From the NCBI GenBank assembly GCA_027063505.1, contig JAMORO010000016.1, forward strand, positions 1 to 40,298: a DNA stretch of 40,298 nt, in the 5' to 3' direction. Shown here in pieces: positions 32,974-40,298 of this stretch; the first letter of the stretch is position 1; every line of letters begins with the position of its first letter. The notes under the pieces are model-generated. The model was given only the letters and a program-made list of their open reading frames with translations, had not been told where the DNA came from and searched no databases. This stretch comes from Sulfurimonas sp. (GTDB lineage: Bacteria > Campylobacterota > Campylobacteria > Campylobacterales > Sulfurimonadaceae). The position numbers and the translations under genes are program-made.

Positions 32974-33649
32974 AGCCAACCAAGCTTACAATGCAAAAGA
33001 TTATAAAACAGCTCTTGAACTCTACTCACAACTCGCAAAAGAGGGAGATGCTACTGCACAAACTTCCTTAGCATTTATGTACCAAAATGCTCAAGGGTGT
33101 GAAAAAAATGAAAAAGCGGCACTAGAACTCTACACTCTAGCTGCTGAAGCAAAACAACCTTATGCACTTTTCAACCTCGCTATTCTTTATGAGAATGGTA
33201 TTGGTGGTGTAGAACATGACCAGTTTAAAGCTCATGAACTCCACCTTGCAGCAGCAGAACGAGAAGTTCCACCAGCACAGTATGAAGTAGCTCTTATGCT
33301 AGAGCGTGGTCTTGGTTGTGTGCAGAACTATAGTGAAGCTGCATTTTGGTATGAAGAGGCTGCTAAACGTGGTCATATACAGGCCTTTAATAACCTTGGT
33401 GTTCTCTATAAAGATGGTCTCGGTGTACCTCAAGATGATGCACGATGCTTTATCTGTTTTGATAAAGCGGCTGAGGGTGGATTAGCCCAAGGATACTACA
33501 ATCTCGGTCTTTTATATGATCAAGGTGTAGGGTGTGAACAAGATAACGATAAAGCACTTGACTTATGTCGTAAAGCAGCTTATGCCGGACATGAAAAAGC
33601 AAAAAGTATCATCCAAGGTCTTCAAGAAGACGGCAAGATAGTCTTTTAA
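32963..33649 (+). CDS. Sel1-repeat (TPR-like) protein
   Basis: 228 aa composed of about six Sel1-like repeats of 36 residues (A-x-x-x-L-G-x-x-Y-x-x-G-x-G-V pattern, e.g. A-F-N-N-L-G-V-L-Y-K-D-G-L-G-V). No signal peptide, so cytoplasmic, unlike the secreted Hcp-type Sel1 proteins of Helicobacter. A solenoid for protein binding; partner unknown. Two nt upstream of ribE, so co-transcribed with riboflavin synthase. Confidence 0.88.
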   Translation: MINKANQAYNAKDYKTALELYSQLAKEGDATAQTSLAFMYQNAQGCEKNEKAALELYTLAAEAKQPYALFNLAILYENGIGGVEHDQFKAHELHLAAAEREVPPAQYEVALMLERGLGCVQNYSEAAFWYEEAAKRGHIQAFNNLGVLYKDGLGVPQDDARCFICFDKAAEGGLAQGYYNLGLLYDQGVGCEQDNDKALDLCRKAAYAGHEKAKSIIQGLQEDGKIVF

Positions 33650-33650
33650 A

Positions 33651-34268
33651 ATGTTTACAGGACTCATAAGAGAAATCGCCACTGTTAAGAGCTTTGTAGG
33701 CTCTACTCTCACTATAAAAGCTAAACTCAAAGCTGGCATTGGTGATAGTATTGCCATTAATGGTGCTTGTTTAACTGTTGTTGCTGTTAATGGAGATGGG
33801 TTTAGTGTAGAACTCTCCCCAGAATCTCAAAAGCATTTAGTGATAGAAAACTATACACATGAAGTGCATATTGAACCTGCTATGATGATGGGTGATAGAT
33901 TTGAGGGGCATGTTGTTCAAGGGCATATAGATGCTATTGGTGAGATAACTGACATTAAAAATCTTGGAAACTCTTATGATGTTTTTATAAAAGTAGATAA
34001 GAAGCATATAGCGTTTATAGTTCCCAAAGGTTCCATCACTATAGATGGAGTAAGTCTTACAGTAAATGATGTAAATGCCGACACCTTCCGTCTTACCATC
34101 ATACCTCATACGATGAAAGAGACTCTCTTTAAACGCTATAAGAAAGGAACAAAGGTAAATGTAGAGACAGATATGTTTGCTCGTTATGTTTCTCATATCA
34201 TTACACATCAAACAAAAAGTTCTTCACTCTCTTGGGATCAAGTCGATGCCATTAATGCAAGCTTTTAA
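33651..34268 (+). CDS. ribE: Riboflavin synthase, alpha chain
   Basis: 205 aa. Two lumazine-binding repeats: the first begins M-F-T-G-L-I-R-E-I-A and carries N-G-A-C-L-T-V, the second has G-H-V-V-Q-G-H-I-D and S-I-T-I-D-G-V-S-L-T-V-N. Joins two lumazines to give riboflavin. No FMN riboswitch precedes it. Starts 1 nt after the Sel1 stop. Also written ribC/ribB in some species. Confidence 0.94.
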   Translation: MFTGLIREIATVKSFVGSTLTIKAKLKAGIGDSIAINGACLTVVAVNGDGFSVELSPESQKHLVIENYTHEVHIEPAMMMGDRFEGHVVQGHIDAIGEITDIKNLGNSYDVFIKVDKKHIAFIVPKGSITIDGVSLTVNDVNADTFRLTIIPHTMKETLFKRYKKGTKVNVETDMFARYVSHIITHQTKSSSLSWDQVDAINASF

Positions 34269-34284
34269 AAAGCATTGCATTTTG
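34253..34284 (+). terminator. Probable terminator after ribE
   Basis: The last ribE codons and the following bases form an imperfect hairpin (AATGCAAGCTTTT with AAAAAGCATTGCATT, one bulge), followed by TTTTGCC and further Ts. It overlaps the ribE stop. Moderate support. Confidence 0.45.
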
Positions 34285-34316
34285 CCATATTTTTATAACT
34301 ACAATTAAAATATCAC

Positions 34317-34322
34317 TATAAT
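34317..34322 (+). promoter_or_regulatory. -10 box of recQ
   Basis: TATAAT at 34317-34322, predicted start near 34329, leader about 18 nt containing AGGA (34337-34340). The -35 is unclear. Confidence 0.5.
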
Positions 34323-34346
34323 CATTTCGTTACATTAGGATAAACA

Positions 34347-36122
34347 ATCAAAAATCGACTGCTCAAAGACATTTTCGGACATAATAGTTTTCGTGACTTA
34401 CAAGAGGAGGGAGTTGATACCATTTTAAATGGACAAGACCTTCTTATGATACTACCGACGGGTGGTGGAAAATCTCTAGTATTTCAACTTCCTACCATGA
34501 TGATGGAGGGGATTACTATAGTAGTATCTCCCCTTATCGCTCTTATGCAAGACCAAGTAGCAGCACTTCAAGCACAAAAAATAAATGCACAGATGATAAG
34601 TTCTGCTCAAAGCTACGAAGAAGTAGATGAGATCATGTATGCGGCTGTTAATGGTGACCTAAAATTTCTCTATCTATCACCAGAGCGTTTAAACAATGGT
34701 AAAACTCTCGACTTTTTACACAACTTAAACATAAACTTTTTTGTGATAGATGAAGCCCACTGTATCTCTCAGTGGGGACATGAGTTTCGTGATGACTACC
34801 GTGCTTTAGGCAACCTCAAAGAGAATTTTCCATACACAACCATAGCCGCATTTACTGCAACAAGTACAGATAATGTAACAGATGATATACTCAGAGAGTT
34901 ACGAGTTAATGAGCCTAAAGTTCTTAAGGGTAAAATATTTCGTAAAAACATCTTTATCTCAGCACAAAGACGAATAAGTAACGGACAAGCTCAACTCAAA
35001 AACTTTCTACTTCGACATGAAAATGAGTCAGGTATTATCTATGTAAGCTCTCGTAAAAAAGCAGAAGAACTCTCTAGCTTTTTAAACCAGAGTGGCTATA
35101 AATCTCTTGCGTATCATGCAGGACTCCCCCAACATGTAAGAGAGCAGAACTTTAAAGTATTTGTCAATGACAATGTCGATATTATGGTAGCAACTATAGC
35201 ATTTGGTATGGGAATAGACAAGAGTGATATTCGCTTTGTTGTACATATGTCTCTGCCAAAGTCTCAAGAGAACTACTACCAAGAGATAGGAAGAGCTGGT
35301 CGTGATGGAGATGATAGTGAAGTCCTTCTTCTTTTTAATGCAGGGGATATAGTTCTGCATAAACGCTTTTTACATGACATAGCTAATGAAGAGTACAAGA
35401 GTCACTTAGAGACAAAAATAGATCAAATATACAAATATGCTACAAGTGAACTCTGTTTTCATAAACAACTCGCAGAGTACTTTGATGATACTCTTGATTC
35501 ATGTAGTGATAGATGTGACAACTGTCTAAGTAGTGATGATAAACGCCAAGACATAACTAAAGAGGCACAGATGATTCTCTCTGCCATATATAAAACAGAC
35601 CAAGGTTTTGGAAAGAACTATGTTATAGATATTTTACGAGGTTCAAGTGAACAAAAAATTCTTACTAATGGAGCAGATAAACTCTCCATGTATGGTATAG
35701 GATTGGCACTTAGCAAAAAAGAGTGGTTTATCATAGTAGAGCGGCTTCTTGAACTCAAGATACTCATTCTTGGAGATTTTAGTGTATTAAAACTTACAAA
35801 TGATGCGATAGAAGTGCTAAAATCTTTAAAACTTGTAGATATAAAATCATCTCGTTTGATAATCAATGAACGAGAGAAAAAAGTAAAACAGGCTAAAGAG
35901 TTTGATTATGATGAAGAGCTCTTTGAAGAACTCCGAATCAAACGTAGTGAATTAGCAAGTGAGATGGGAGTCCCCGCTTACATTATTTTTAGTGATAAAA
36001 CACTCAAACACTTAGCAAATGATAAACCCCACGATAAAAAGAGTATGCTAGAGGTAAACGGCATAGGGGAGAAAAAGTATGAACAGTATGGTGAGGATTT
36101 TTTAACACTTATAAATAGTTAA
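34347..36122 (+). CDS. recQ: ATP-dependent DNA helicase RecQ, apparent ATC start
   Basis: 591 aa from ATC at 34347. The reading frame is open from a stop at 34341 and translates K-N-R-L-L-K-D-I-F-G-H-N-S-F-R-D-L-Q-E-E, which is RecQ motif 0 (F-G-x-x-x-F-R-x-x-Q). The first ATG (34446) falls inside Walker A and would remove it, so it cannot be the start. AGGA (34337-34340) is 6 nt before ATC; the only other candidate is CTG at 34359, 18 nt away. Further motifs: T-G-G-G-K-S, D-E-A-H, the ...F-G-M-G-I-D-K and Q-E-I-G-R-A-G-R-D-G signatures, zinc Cys near C-S-D-R-C-D-N-C and a C-terminal HRDC domain. Its stop shares TTAA with the convergent gene. Confidence 0.9.
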   Translation: MKNRLLKDIFGHNSFRDLQEEGVDTILNGQDLLMILPTGGGKSLVFQLPTMMMEGITIVVSPLIALMQDQVAALQAQKINAQMISSAQSYEEVDEIMYAAVNGDLKFLYLSPERLNNGKTLDFLHNLNINFFVIDEAHCISQWGHEFRDDYRALGNLKENFPYTTIAAFTATSTDNVTDDILRELRVNEPKVLKGKIFRKNIFISAQRRISNGQAQLKNFLLRHENESGIIYVSSRKKAEELSSFLNQSGYKSLAYHAGLPQHVREQNFKVFVNDNVDIMVATIAFGMGIDKSDIRFVVHMSLPKSQENYYQEIGRAGRDGDDSEVLLLFNAGDIVLHKRFLHDIANEEYKSHLETKIDQIYKYATSELCFHKQLAEYFDDTLDSCSDRCDNCLSSDDKRQDITKEAQMILSAIYKTDQGFGKNYVIDILRGSSEQKILTNGADKLSMYGIGLALSKKEWFIIVERLLELKILILGDFSVLKLTNDAIEVLKSLKLVDIKSSRLIINEREKKVKQAKEFDYDEELFEELRIKRSELASEMGVPAYIIFSDKTLKHLANDKPHDKKSMLEVNGIGEKKYEQYGEDFLTLINS

Positions 36123-37045
36123 AAAGCTAAAGACATCCCTATTCCAAAATTATACCCCTCAAGTCCTTTCTCTTGTACAGTACTTGCCTCAATATAATAA
36201 CGAGAAGACCAAAACTTTTTTTGAGGTGTATTATAATAAAATATTCCACCAAATGTAGCAAATTTATTAAGTTGTGTTACATCACTCACTACTCCAGATA
36301 AATAATTTGCATTAAAGTATGTCTCAAGAGTAATATAATTTACACCAAAATTATAGAGTGGTTCAGACTCGACACCAAGTGAAAGTTTTATAACACTAGA
36401 TGCTGTAGTAAATTTTGACAACTCTTCATAATTAAATTTAGATTTTGTTTCATAAACTTCATAAGAGAGTTTAGCATAAGGCTTATACTCTGCTACTATA
36501 GGTCTATACTCTAACTCTGTAAAAAATTTATAGCTTAGATTATCATTATAATTTTGTCTAAAAAAATCTTCTATAGCATCCCCTATGCTATTATCTGTTG
36601 CTTTTAAACTCACTCCAGATCGAGAATAAATCACCTCCATTCCTCCAGAGAATGTAAACTTTTTTGCAATTTTATAGCGAATACCAGCACCTAAACCTGC
36701 GGTATATGTTCTAATATGACTATCAATATCTAATCTAACATCTATAGATTTTTTTATTTTTATATCAGATATAAAAGTTCTACTATACCCAATATTTCCC
36801 ACAAAAAATAAGTTTAAATTAGTATTAGATTCTATCTGTACCTTAAAAGGCAGATGTAAAATATTCATTTGAACACCAATATGTGTAAAGTTGTATTGTC
36901 CTGAACTCAAACCATCTTGTGATGTAAAAATCAACAGTGTATTTAAATTTGCTAAATGTGCATTTTTTACTAAATCAGGGCTTAAATCTTCGGCAATTAC
37001 TTGCTTATATAGCACCAAAATAAATAGTAAAAATTTTAATCTCAT
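36119..37045 (-). CDS. Predicted outer-membrane beta-barrel protein
   Basis: 308 aa. Signal peptide (M-R-L-K-F-L-L-F-I-L-V-L ... I-A) and a body of alternating beta strands with many Tyr/Phe, ending ...G-M-S-L-A-F, a terminal Phe typical of BAM-recognised barrels. No family recognised. The start overlaps the MnmD-like stop as ATGA with AGGG just upstream. The stop overlaps the recQ stop tail to tail. Confidence 0.7.
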   Translation of the reverse strand: MRLKFLLFILVLYKQVIAEDLSPDLVKNAHLANLNTLLIFTSQDGLSSGQYNFTHIGVQMNILHLPFKVQIESNTNLNLFFVGNIGYSRTFISDIKIKKSIDVRLDIDSHIRTYTAGLGAGIRYKIAKKFTFSGGMEVIYSRSGVSLKATDNSIGDAIEDFFRQNYNDNLSYKFFTELEYRPIVAEYKPYAKLSYEVYETKSKFNYEELSKFTTASSVIKLSLGVESEPLYNFGVNYITLETYFNANYLSGVVSDVTQLNKFATFGGIFYYNTPQKKFWSSRYYIEASTVQEKGLEGYNFGIGMSLAF

Positions 37046-37803
37046 AAATCCCTATCTCTTAATGCCTCTATATCTTTATTGCATGATATCTTATGCTTCA
37101 TATCAACTACTTTAAACTCTTTAAGCTCTTTAAAAGCAGCTACTGTAGAGACCCTAAAACCCTCTCCCTCATTTAAATGCAAAATAAATCCATTGTTATA
37201 AAGTGCTAGCCTCGTTTTAAGGGCTATAGAGTATGTTGTTAAAATAGCATCAGACTTCATAACTTTTTTAATATCTTCAAAATACTCTTGTGTCCAAAGA
37301 ATAGGATTTGATGATGGAGAAAATGCATCTTGATAAATTATATCAAATTTATTATGAAACTTTTTAATATACTCTCTTGCATCTCCTAAATAAACTTCAA
37401 TATAAAGATTACCACTCTTATAAATCCCCTTACTACTTAAGGTTGTAATAACTTCTCTAAAAGATTCAAACTCTTTTGGATATGTAAAATACTCTAAAGA
37501 TTTTACAAGGGAAGCATCTAGTTCAGGAGAGTATATATTTATTTTTTTATCTGGAAAGTTCTCTTTTACATAGAGAAGTGTTGCTAAAGTGTTAAAACCG
37601 AGTCCATAGCATATATCGAGGATATTTACTTCTTCACTAACTATAACACTAAAAGCAGGAATAACATGTTTTTTTAATGATTCAGCTAATGCTCCGTCTT
37701 TAGTTGAGTGATAGTGTTCATCATACTCTTTTGAGTATGCAGTATAGGAACCATCTTCACTGAGTTTTAAAGAGTGCAATGCATCATCAAAAGTATTACT
37801 CAA
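37042..37803 (-). CDS. MnmD-like SAM-dependent tRNA methyltransferase (stand-alone MnmC methylase domain)
   Basis: 253 aa. The MnmC(m)/DUF752 layout is visible: E-x-Y-H-S-T-K-D-G-A-L-A-E-S early, the SAM loop I-L-D-I-C-Y-G-L-G-F-N-T-L, and the catalytic block Y-L-G-D-A-R-E ... I-I-Y-Q-D-A-F-S-P-S-S-N-P-x-L-W-T. It lacks the FAD oxidase half of MnmC. Would methylate nm5U34 to mnm5U34 after MnmEG action; mnmG lies in this window. It overlaps the next gene's stop region by 4 nt. Confidence 0.82.
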   Translation of the reverse strand: MSNTFDDALHSLKLSEDGSYTAYSKEYDEHYHSTKDGALAESLKKHVIPAFSVIVSEEVNILDICYGLGFNTLATLLYVKENFPDKKINIYSPELDASLVKSLEYFTYPKEFESFREVITTLSSKGIYKSGNLYIEVYLGDAREYIKKFHNKFDIIYQDAFSPSSNPILWTQEYFEDIKKVMKSDAILTTYSIALKTRLALYNNGFILHLNEGEGFRVSTVAAFKELKEFKVVDMKHKISCNKDIEALRDRDL

Positions 37804-38291
37804 AGACCATTACCCCACATATGAAGCTTTTTTGCCATAACAAGGTCATACTCAGGAAGAACATCAATATAGTTTTGTGAACGAAACTCAAACTCTTCTA
37901 AGATGTTCAGTGTCTCTTCTATATTCATCGTTCCTTTTTTTTGCATTATGATTATCTCTGCTGCATTTGCAAGAGTTGCATATGCGATTTTCAATATACC
38001 TTTTTGATTTGTATGCTGATGAAAAACATCTTTAAAAATAACAATATCATTTGTTCGAGGAAGTACTCTAAAGGCTTGTGTAAAGTTTTTAATATACTGA
38101 ATATTCGCATCTGGAAATTTTTCTTTTAGATCTAATTCACTTTGAGAATAAAGTACTAGATTTAAAACACCATCCACACTCTCCATTAACTTGTATAATG
38201 CATCTGTAGTAGCATCTACTTCATCAGTAACCTGTAGATAATTATTTCCAGGATATGGATTAAAAAGTTCTAAAAACTGTTTCAAATCCAT
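37800..38291 (-). CDS. Hypothetical protein upstream of the MnmD-like gene
   Basis: 163 aa from the ATG at 38289-38291, with AGGA spaced 6 nt before it; the longer frame begins at a TTG within that spacer and is unlikely. The sequence looks like one alpha/beta domain (L-N-L-V-L-Y-S, I-I-I-M-Q-K-K-G, Y-D-L-V-M-A-K-K-L). The late E-F-R-S-Q-N-Y-I-D stretch recalls a degenerate methyltransferase, but the glycine-rich SAM loop is missing. No function assigned. Confidence 0.65.
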   Translation of the reverse strand: MDLKQFLELFNPYPGNNYLQVTDEVDATTDALYKLMESVDGVLNLVLYSQSELDLKEKFPDANIQYIKNFTQAFRVLPRTNDIVIFKDVFHQHTNQKGILKIAYATLANAAEIIIMQKKGTMNIEETLNILEEFEFRSQNYIDVLPEYDLVMAKKLHMWGNGL

Positions 38292-38299
38292 TGTCAATC

Positions 38300-38602
38300 C
38301 TAATAGGCTAAATCGTGAAGTTCACGGAAAAGATATGCTTCTACTATTTCATCTATAGTTTTTTGAGTATGTGCTACTAAAACTATCATAGACATATTCA
38401 TAAAATCCATTACTGGTTCAGCATCATTTTGCACAACAACTGCTTCACTCCAGTTATTAAACCCATCGAATTTTTCATTATGAAGTACTTCAACAAGTTC
38501 ACCCTCTTCTATACGAAGTTGTGCCCATATTTTCACCTCAAATACTTTTGTAATTTCTGCCTCTTGAACTTCATCTGAGTTCATTGGTACTAGAACTAAC
38601 AT
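38300..38602 (-). CDS. Small hypothetical protein translated with luxS
   Basis: 100 aa, acidic, no signal or membrane helix. Its ATG overlaps the luxS stop by one base (TAATG). The order of strands (L-V-L-V-P-M, V-F-E-V-K-I-W, L-V-E-V-L, A-V-V-V-Q-N-D, M-I-V-L-V-A) and the final helix recall the NifX/NifB-like cofactor-binding fold, but the resemblance is weak and no ligand residues stand out. Met7 is an alternative start. Confidence 0.6.
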   Translation of the reverse strand: MLVLVPMNSDEVQEAEITKVFEVKIWAQLRIEEGELVEVLHNEKFDGFNNWSEAVVVQNDAEPVMDFMNMSMIVLVAHTQKTIDEIVEAYLFRELHDLAY

Positions 38603-39117
38603 TAACCGTTAATCTCTTTAAGTTTTTTCTTTGAAAGAGTCAGTTTTTTGTTATCCATAATCCCAATTTTATTTGCAAGAATATCATTTGCTATTTTTTT
38701 AGCATTTTTAAGTGAATGCATTTTATACGTTCCACACTGATAAATATTTAATTCAGGAATATCTGCTTCACTTTTTACTTTTAAAACATCTTTCATAGAT
38801 TTTTTCCAAGCTTTAGCAACTTTTTTTTCATCAGGAGTTCCAAGAACTGACATATAAAAACCAGTACGGCACCCCATAGGTGAAAGATCAATAATCTCAA
38901 CTTTTTTAGAGTTTAAATGATCTCTCATAAACCCAGCAAAAAGATGTTCTAGGGTATGAATACCACGACCATCCATTTTATCAACATTTGGCTTGTAAAA
39001 ACGGAGATCATATACTGTGATTGCATCCCCAGAAGGAGACTTCATCCCCTTAGCTTTACGAACTGCAGGAGCAGGCATGATAGTGTGGTCAACTGTAAAA
39101 GAGTCTAATAATGGCAT
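38602..39117 (-). CDS. luxS: S-ribosylhomocysteine lyase, AI-2 synthase
   Basis: 171 aa. The metal site H-T-L-E-H with the later M-G-C-R-T-G-F-Y-M (third ligand Cys) and the downstream F-A-G-F-M-R are the LuxS signature. Cleaves S-ribosylhomocysteine to homocysteine and DPD, the autoinducer-2 precursor. AAGG lies at 7 nt. Upstream are two possible -10 boxes (TAAAAT near 39136-39150, TATAAT at plus 39247-39252) and a foldable leader. Confidence 0.96.
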   Translation of the reverse strand: MPLLDSFTVDHTIMPAPAVRKAKGMKSPSGDAITVYDLRFYKPNVDKMDGRGIHTLEHLFAGFMRDHLNSKKVEIIDLSPMGCRTGFYMSVLGTPDEKKVAKAWKKSMKDVLKVKSEADIPELNIYQCGTYKMHSLKNAKKIANDILANKIGIMDNKKLTLSKKKLKEING

Positions 39118-39365
39118 AAAGATATCCTTAATTTTAATTACAAGTATTTTAGCGAAATAGGTTGATTTTTTTTTGAAATAAAGAAGTTATATGAGTGTTA
39201 AAGCTTTTAGTGAGGCTAAAGCCACACATCCGAGTAGCACATGAATATTATATACGAAAATTAGAAGTTTTAGATTTGGTGTAAGTTGTGTTTAACTCAG
39301 ACTAAGGCTATACTGAAGTATGCCGTGTCTGAGTTGGACGCAAATTGCGCCAAAGCTGGAATCCT
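39118..39365 (-). other. porB-luxS intergenic region with nested hairpins
   Basis: 248 bp without a gene. AACTCAGAC (39294-39302) pairs with GTCTGAGTT (39327-39335); inside it GGC-t-ATAC pairs with GTAT-GCC around a TGAA loop (39306-39324). GTG-A-GGC (39210-39216) pairs with GCC-A-CAC (39221-39227). A minus-strand TATAAT (plus 39247-39252) lies between. The first structure may end porB transcripts but has no U-tract; the second would lie in a long luxS leader. Confidence 0.5.
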
Positions 39366-40298
39366 TTAAACGCGAGCTTCTTCACGTTTATTTAGGTATG
39401 CCCAGTTAGCATCTACACGCTCTTGCCACTCTTTGATCATATGTTTATACTGATCTTTAAAAAGGTGCTTAAAACGTCCTTGTGCTGCTAGATACTCTTC
39501 AACAGGAACAACATTTTTTGGTCTATAAGTAATGTTAAGTTCATGTCCATCAATGATTTCATAAAGTGGGAACACTAATGAATCAGTTGAAAGATCAGTC
39601 AGAGCCATAGTATCTTTAGGATCAAATTTCCACTCAGTTGTACAAGGAGATACTGCATTGATAAACACAGGACCATCTACTGCCATACCGTGTTGAATTT
39701 TCTTCACCATGTCTTTCCATTTGTTTGGAGCAACTTGTGCAGAGTAAGGGATACCATGAGAAGCCATAATAGCTACCATATCTTTTTTGTTTTTCTTTTC
39801 ACCATAACTTACACGTCCAGCAGGAGATGTTGTTGCTGATGAACCGATAGGAGTAGAAGATGAACGTTGTCCACCAGTATTTGCATATACTTCGTTGTCA
39901 AGAACAACATGCATCATATTATGACCACGCTCCATACAACCAGAAATCCACTGAAAACCGATATCGTAAGAAGCACCATCACCTGCAAAAGATACGAACT
40001 TTGGATTACGATCAGGCTGCTTTAGGCGACCTTTTGTTTTAAGTGCTTTATACATTGCTTCAGCACCTGAAACAGCAGTAGAACCATTTTCAAAACCGAT
40101 GTGAATCCAAGAAGCATCCCAAGATGTATATGGATAAACAGCAGTACAAACTTCAAGACACCCTGTAGATGCTGAAAGAATTAAGTCATCATTTGTTGCG
40201 TTTAGAACTTCACGAACAATGATAGAGTGTGCACAACCAGGGCAAAGAAGGTTTGCACCTTCAAAACGGTCTGCAGATGTTGAAAACTCTTTTAAGTT
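39366..40298 (-). CDS. porB: Pyruvate:ferredoxin oxidoreductase beta subunit, 5' end outside the window
   Basis: At least 311 aa; the frame stays open to the right edge, so the N-terminus is missing. An internal Met at 40055 is not the start: upstream residues carry the cluster motif C-P-G-C-A-H-S. Thiamine pyrophosphate motif G-D-G-A-S-Y-D-I-G ... D-N-E-V-Y-A-N-T-G-G-Q is next, and a later Cys in S-P-C-T-T-E fits the remaining cluster ligand. In four-subunit Por, this subunit binds TPP and one [4Fe-4S] cluster. Converts pyruvate to acetyl-CoA, or the reverse in reductive TCA autotrophs. Ends the por operon. Confidence 0.94.
   Translation of the reverse strand, partial: NLKEFSTSADRFEGANLLCPGCAHSIIVREVLNATNDDLILSASTGCLEVCTAVYPYTSWDASWIHIGFENGSTAVSGAEAMYKALKTKGRLKQPDRNPKFVSFAGDGASYDIGFQWISGCMERGHNMMHVVLDNEVYANTGGQRSSSTPIGSSATTSPAGRVSYGEKKNKKDMVAIMASHGIPYSAQVAPNKWKDMVKKIQHGMAVDGPVFINAVSPCTTEWKFDPKDTMALTDLSTDSLVFPLYEIIDGHELNITYRPKNVVPVEEYLAAQGRFKHLFKDQYKHMIKEWQERVDANWAYLNKREEARV

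Noticed and set aside
33837..34211. 124-aa minus-strand ORF
   Set aside because: Fully antisense to ribE, which has both lumazine-binding motifs.
34446..36122. recQ starting at the first ATG
   Set aside because: Would begin inside Walker A and delete motif 0, although the upstream frame is open and encodes it.
39213..39245. Eight-codon leader peptide after the TATAAT upstream of luxS
   Set aside because: The ATG lies only 4 nt past the -10 box, so it would be at or before the transcript start, and it has no ribosome site.
39346..39360. Sigma-54 site (TGGCGC ... TTGC) upstream of luxS
   Set aside because: The GG and GC elements are about two bases too close together; better seen as part of an imperfect inverted repeat.
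1..40298. CRISPR arrays, tRNA or rRNA genes, insertion sequences, integrase sites
   Set aside because: No regularly spaced direct repeats, cloverleaf, rRNA-like sequence or transposase/integrase ORF was seen, including at the edges of the 15-kb accessory block.

Overview
The window comes from a low-GC (roughly 35%) member of the Campylobacterota, most likely a Sulfurimonas-type sulfur or hydrogen oxidiser. The evidence is an epsilon-type petABC (bc1) operon with a di-haem cytochrome c, a pyruvate:ferredoxin oxidoreductase beta subunit, LuxS, and a gene order that closely follows the block trxA-yraN-hom-aminotransferase-two exported or membrane proteins-rlmB/trmH-rsmI-rpmE-rsmE ... queD-queE-moaA as I remember it from Campylobacter jejuni. 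No tRNA, rRNA, CRISPR array or insertion sequence was seen.

Layout. 1-406: start of an unidentified gene and yraN. 403-3167: a type IV restriction pair, McrC and McrB, joined to yraN by a 4-nt ATGA overlap. 3168-3500: a 333-bp gap holding a strong small-RNA candidate with a perfect consensus promoter and an intrinsic terminator, plus a second foldable segment and the mcrB promoter. 3501-6383: an orphan Cys-type formate-dehydrogenase-like molybdoenzyme and an SDR. 6494-9511 (+): a DUF1800-like lipoprotein and a Tat-exported DUF1501 protein. 9518-15764 (-): a tight four-gene operon of Ig-like lipoprotein, TPR plus beta-barrel protein, secreted FecR-domain protein and CHASE2 adenylate cyclase. 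15840-22974: amino-acid, ribosome and rRNA-modification genes. 22998-26385: phosphatase, queD, queE, moaA. 26446-30576: RDD protein, petCBA, GT-B-like protein. 30566-32455: mnmG. 32713-36122 (+): small acidic protein, Sel1 protein, ribE, recQ. 36119-38602 (-): beta-barrel protein, MnmD-like methyltransferase and two small proteins. 38602-40298 (-): luxS and porB (5' end cut by the window).

How it fits together. Against the conserved Campylobacterota order, the segment of about 15 kb from mcrC to the Ig-like lipoprotein (403-15764) looks like accessory material lodged between yraN and hom. It carries defence (McrBC), an isolated oxidoreductase, an export pair and a putative envelope-to-cAMP signalling operon. 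MoaA (molybdopterin) would serve the FdhA-like enzyme. MnmG and the MnmD-like protein act in wobble-uridine modification. QueD and QueE act in queuosine synthesis. RlmB-like, RsmI and RsmE modify rRNA.

Most notable: (i) the sRNA candidate at about 3370-3464; (ii) two genes (the DUF1800 lipoprotein and recQ) whose only well-placed start is an ATC codon behind a good Shine-Dalgarno; (iii) base composition that switches between about 23% and 39% GC inside mcrB; (iv) the FecR/CHASE2/beta-barrel operon; (v) a nested hairpin without a U-tract between porB and luxS. Function calls rest on visible motifs and remembered families only; no database search was possible.
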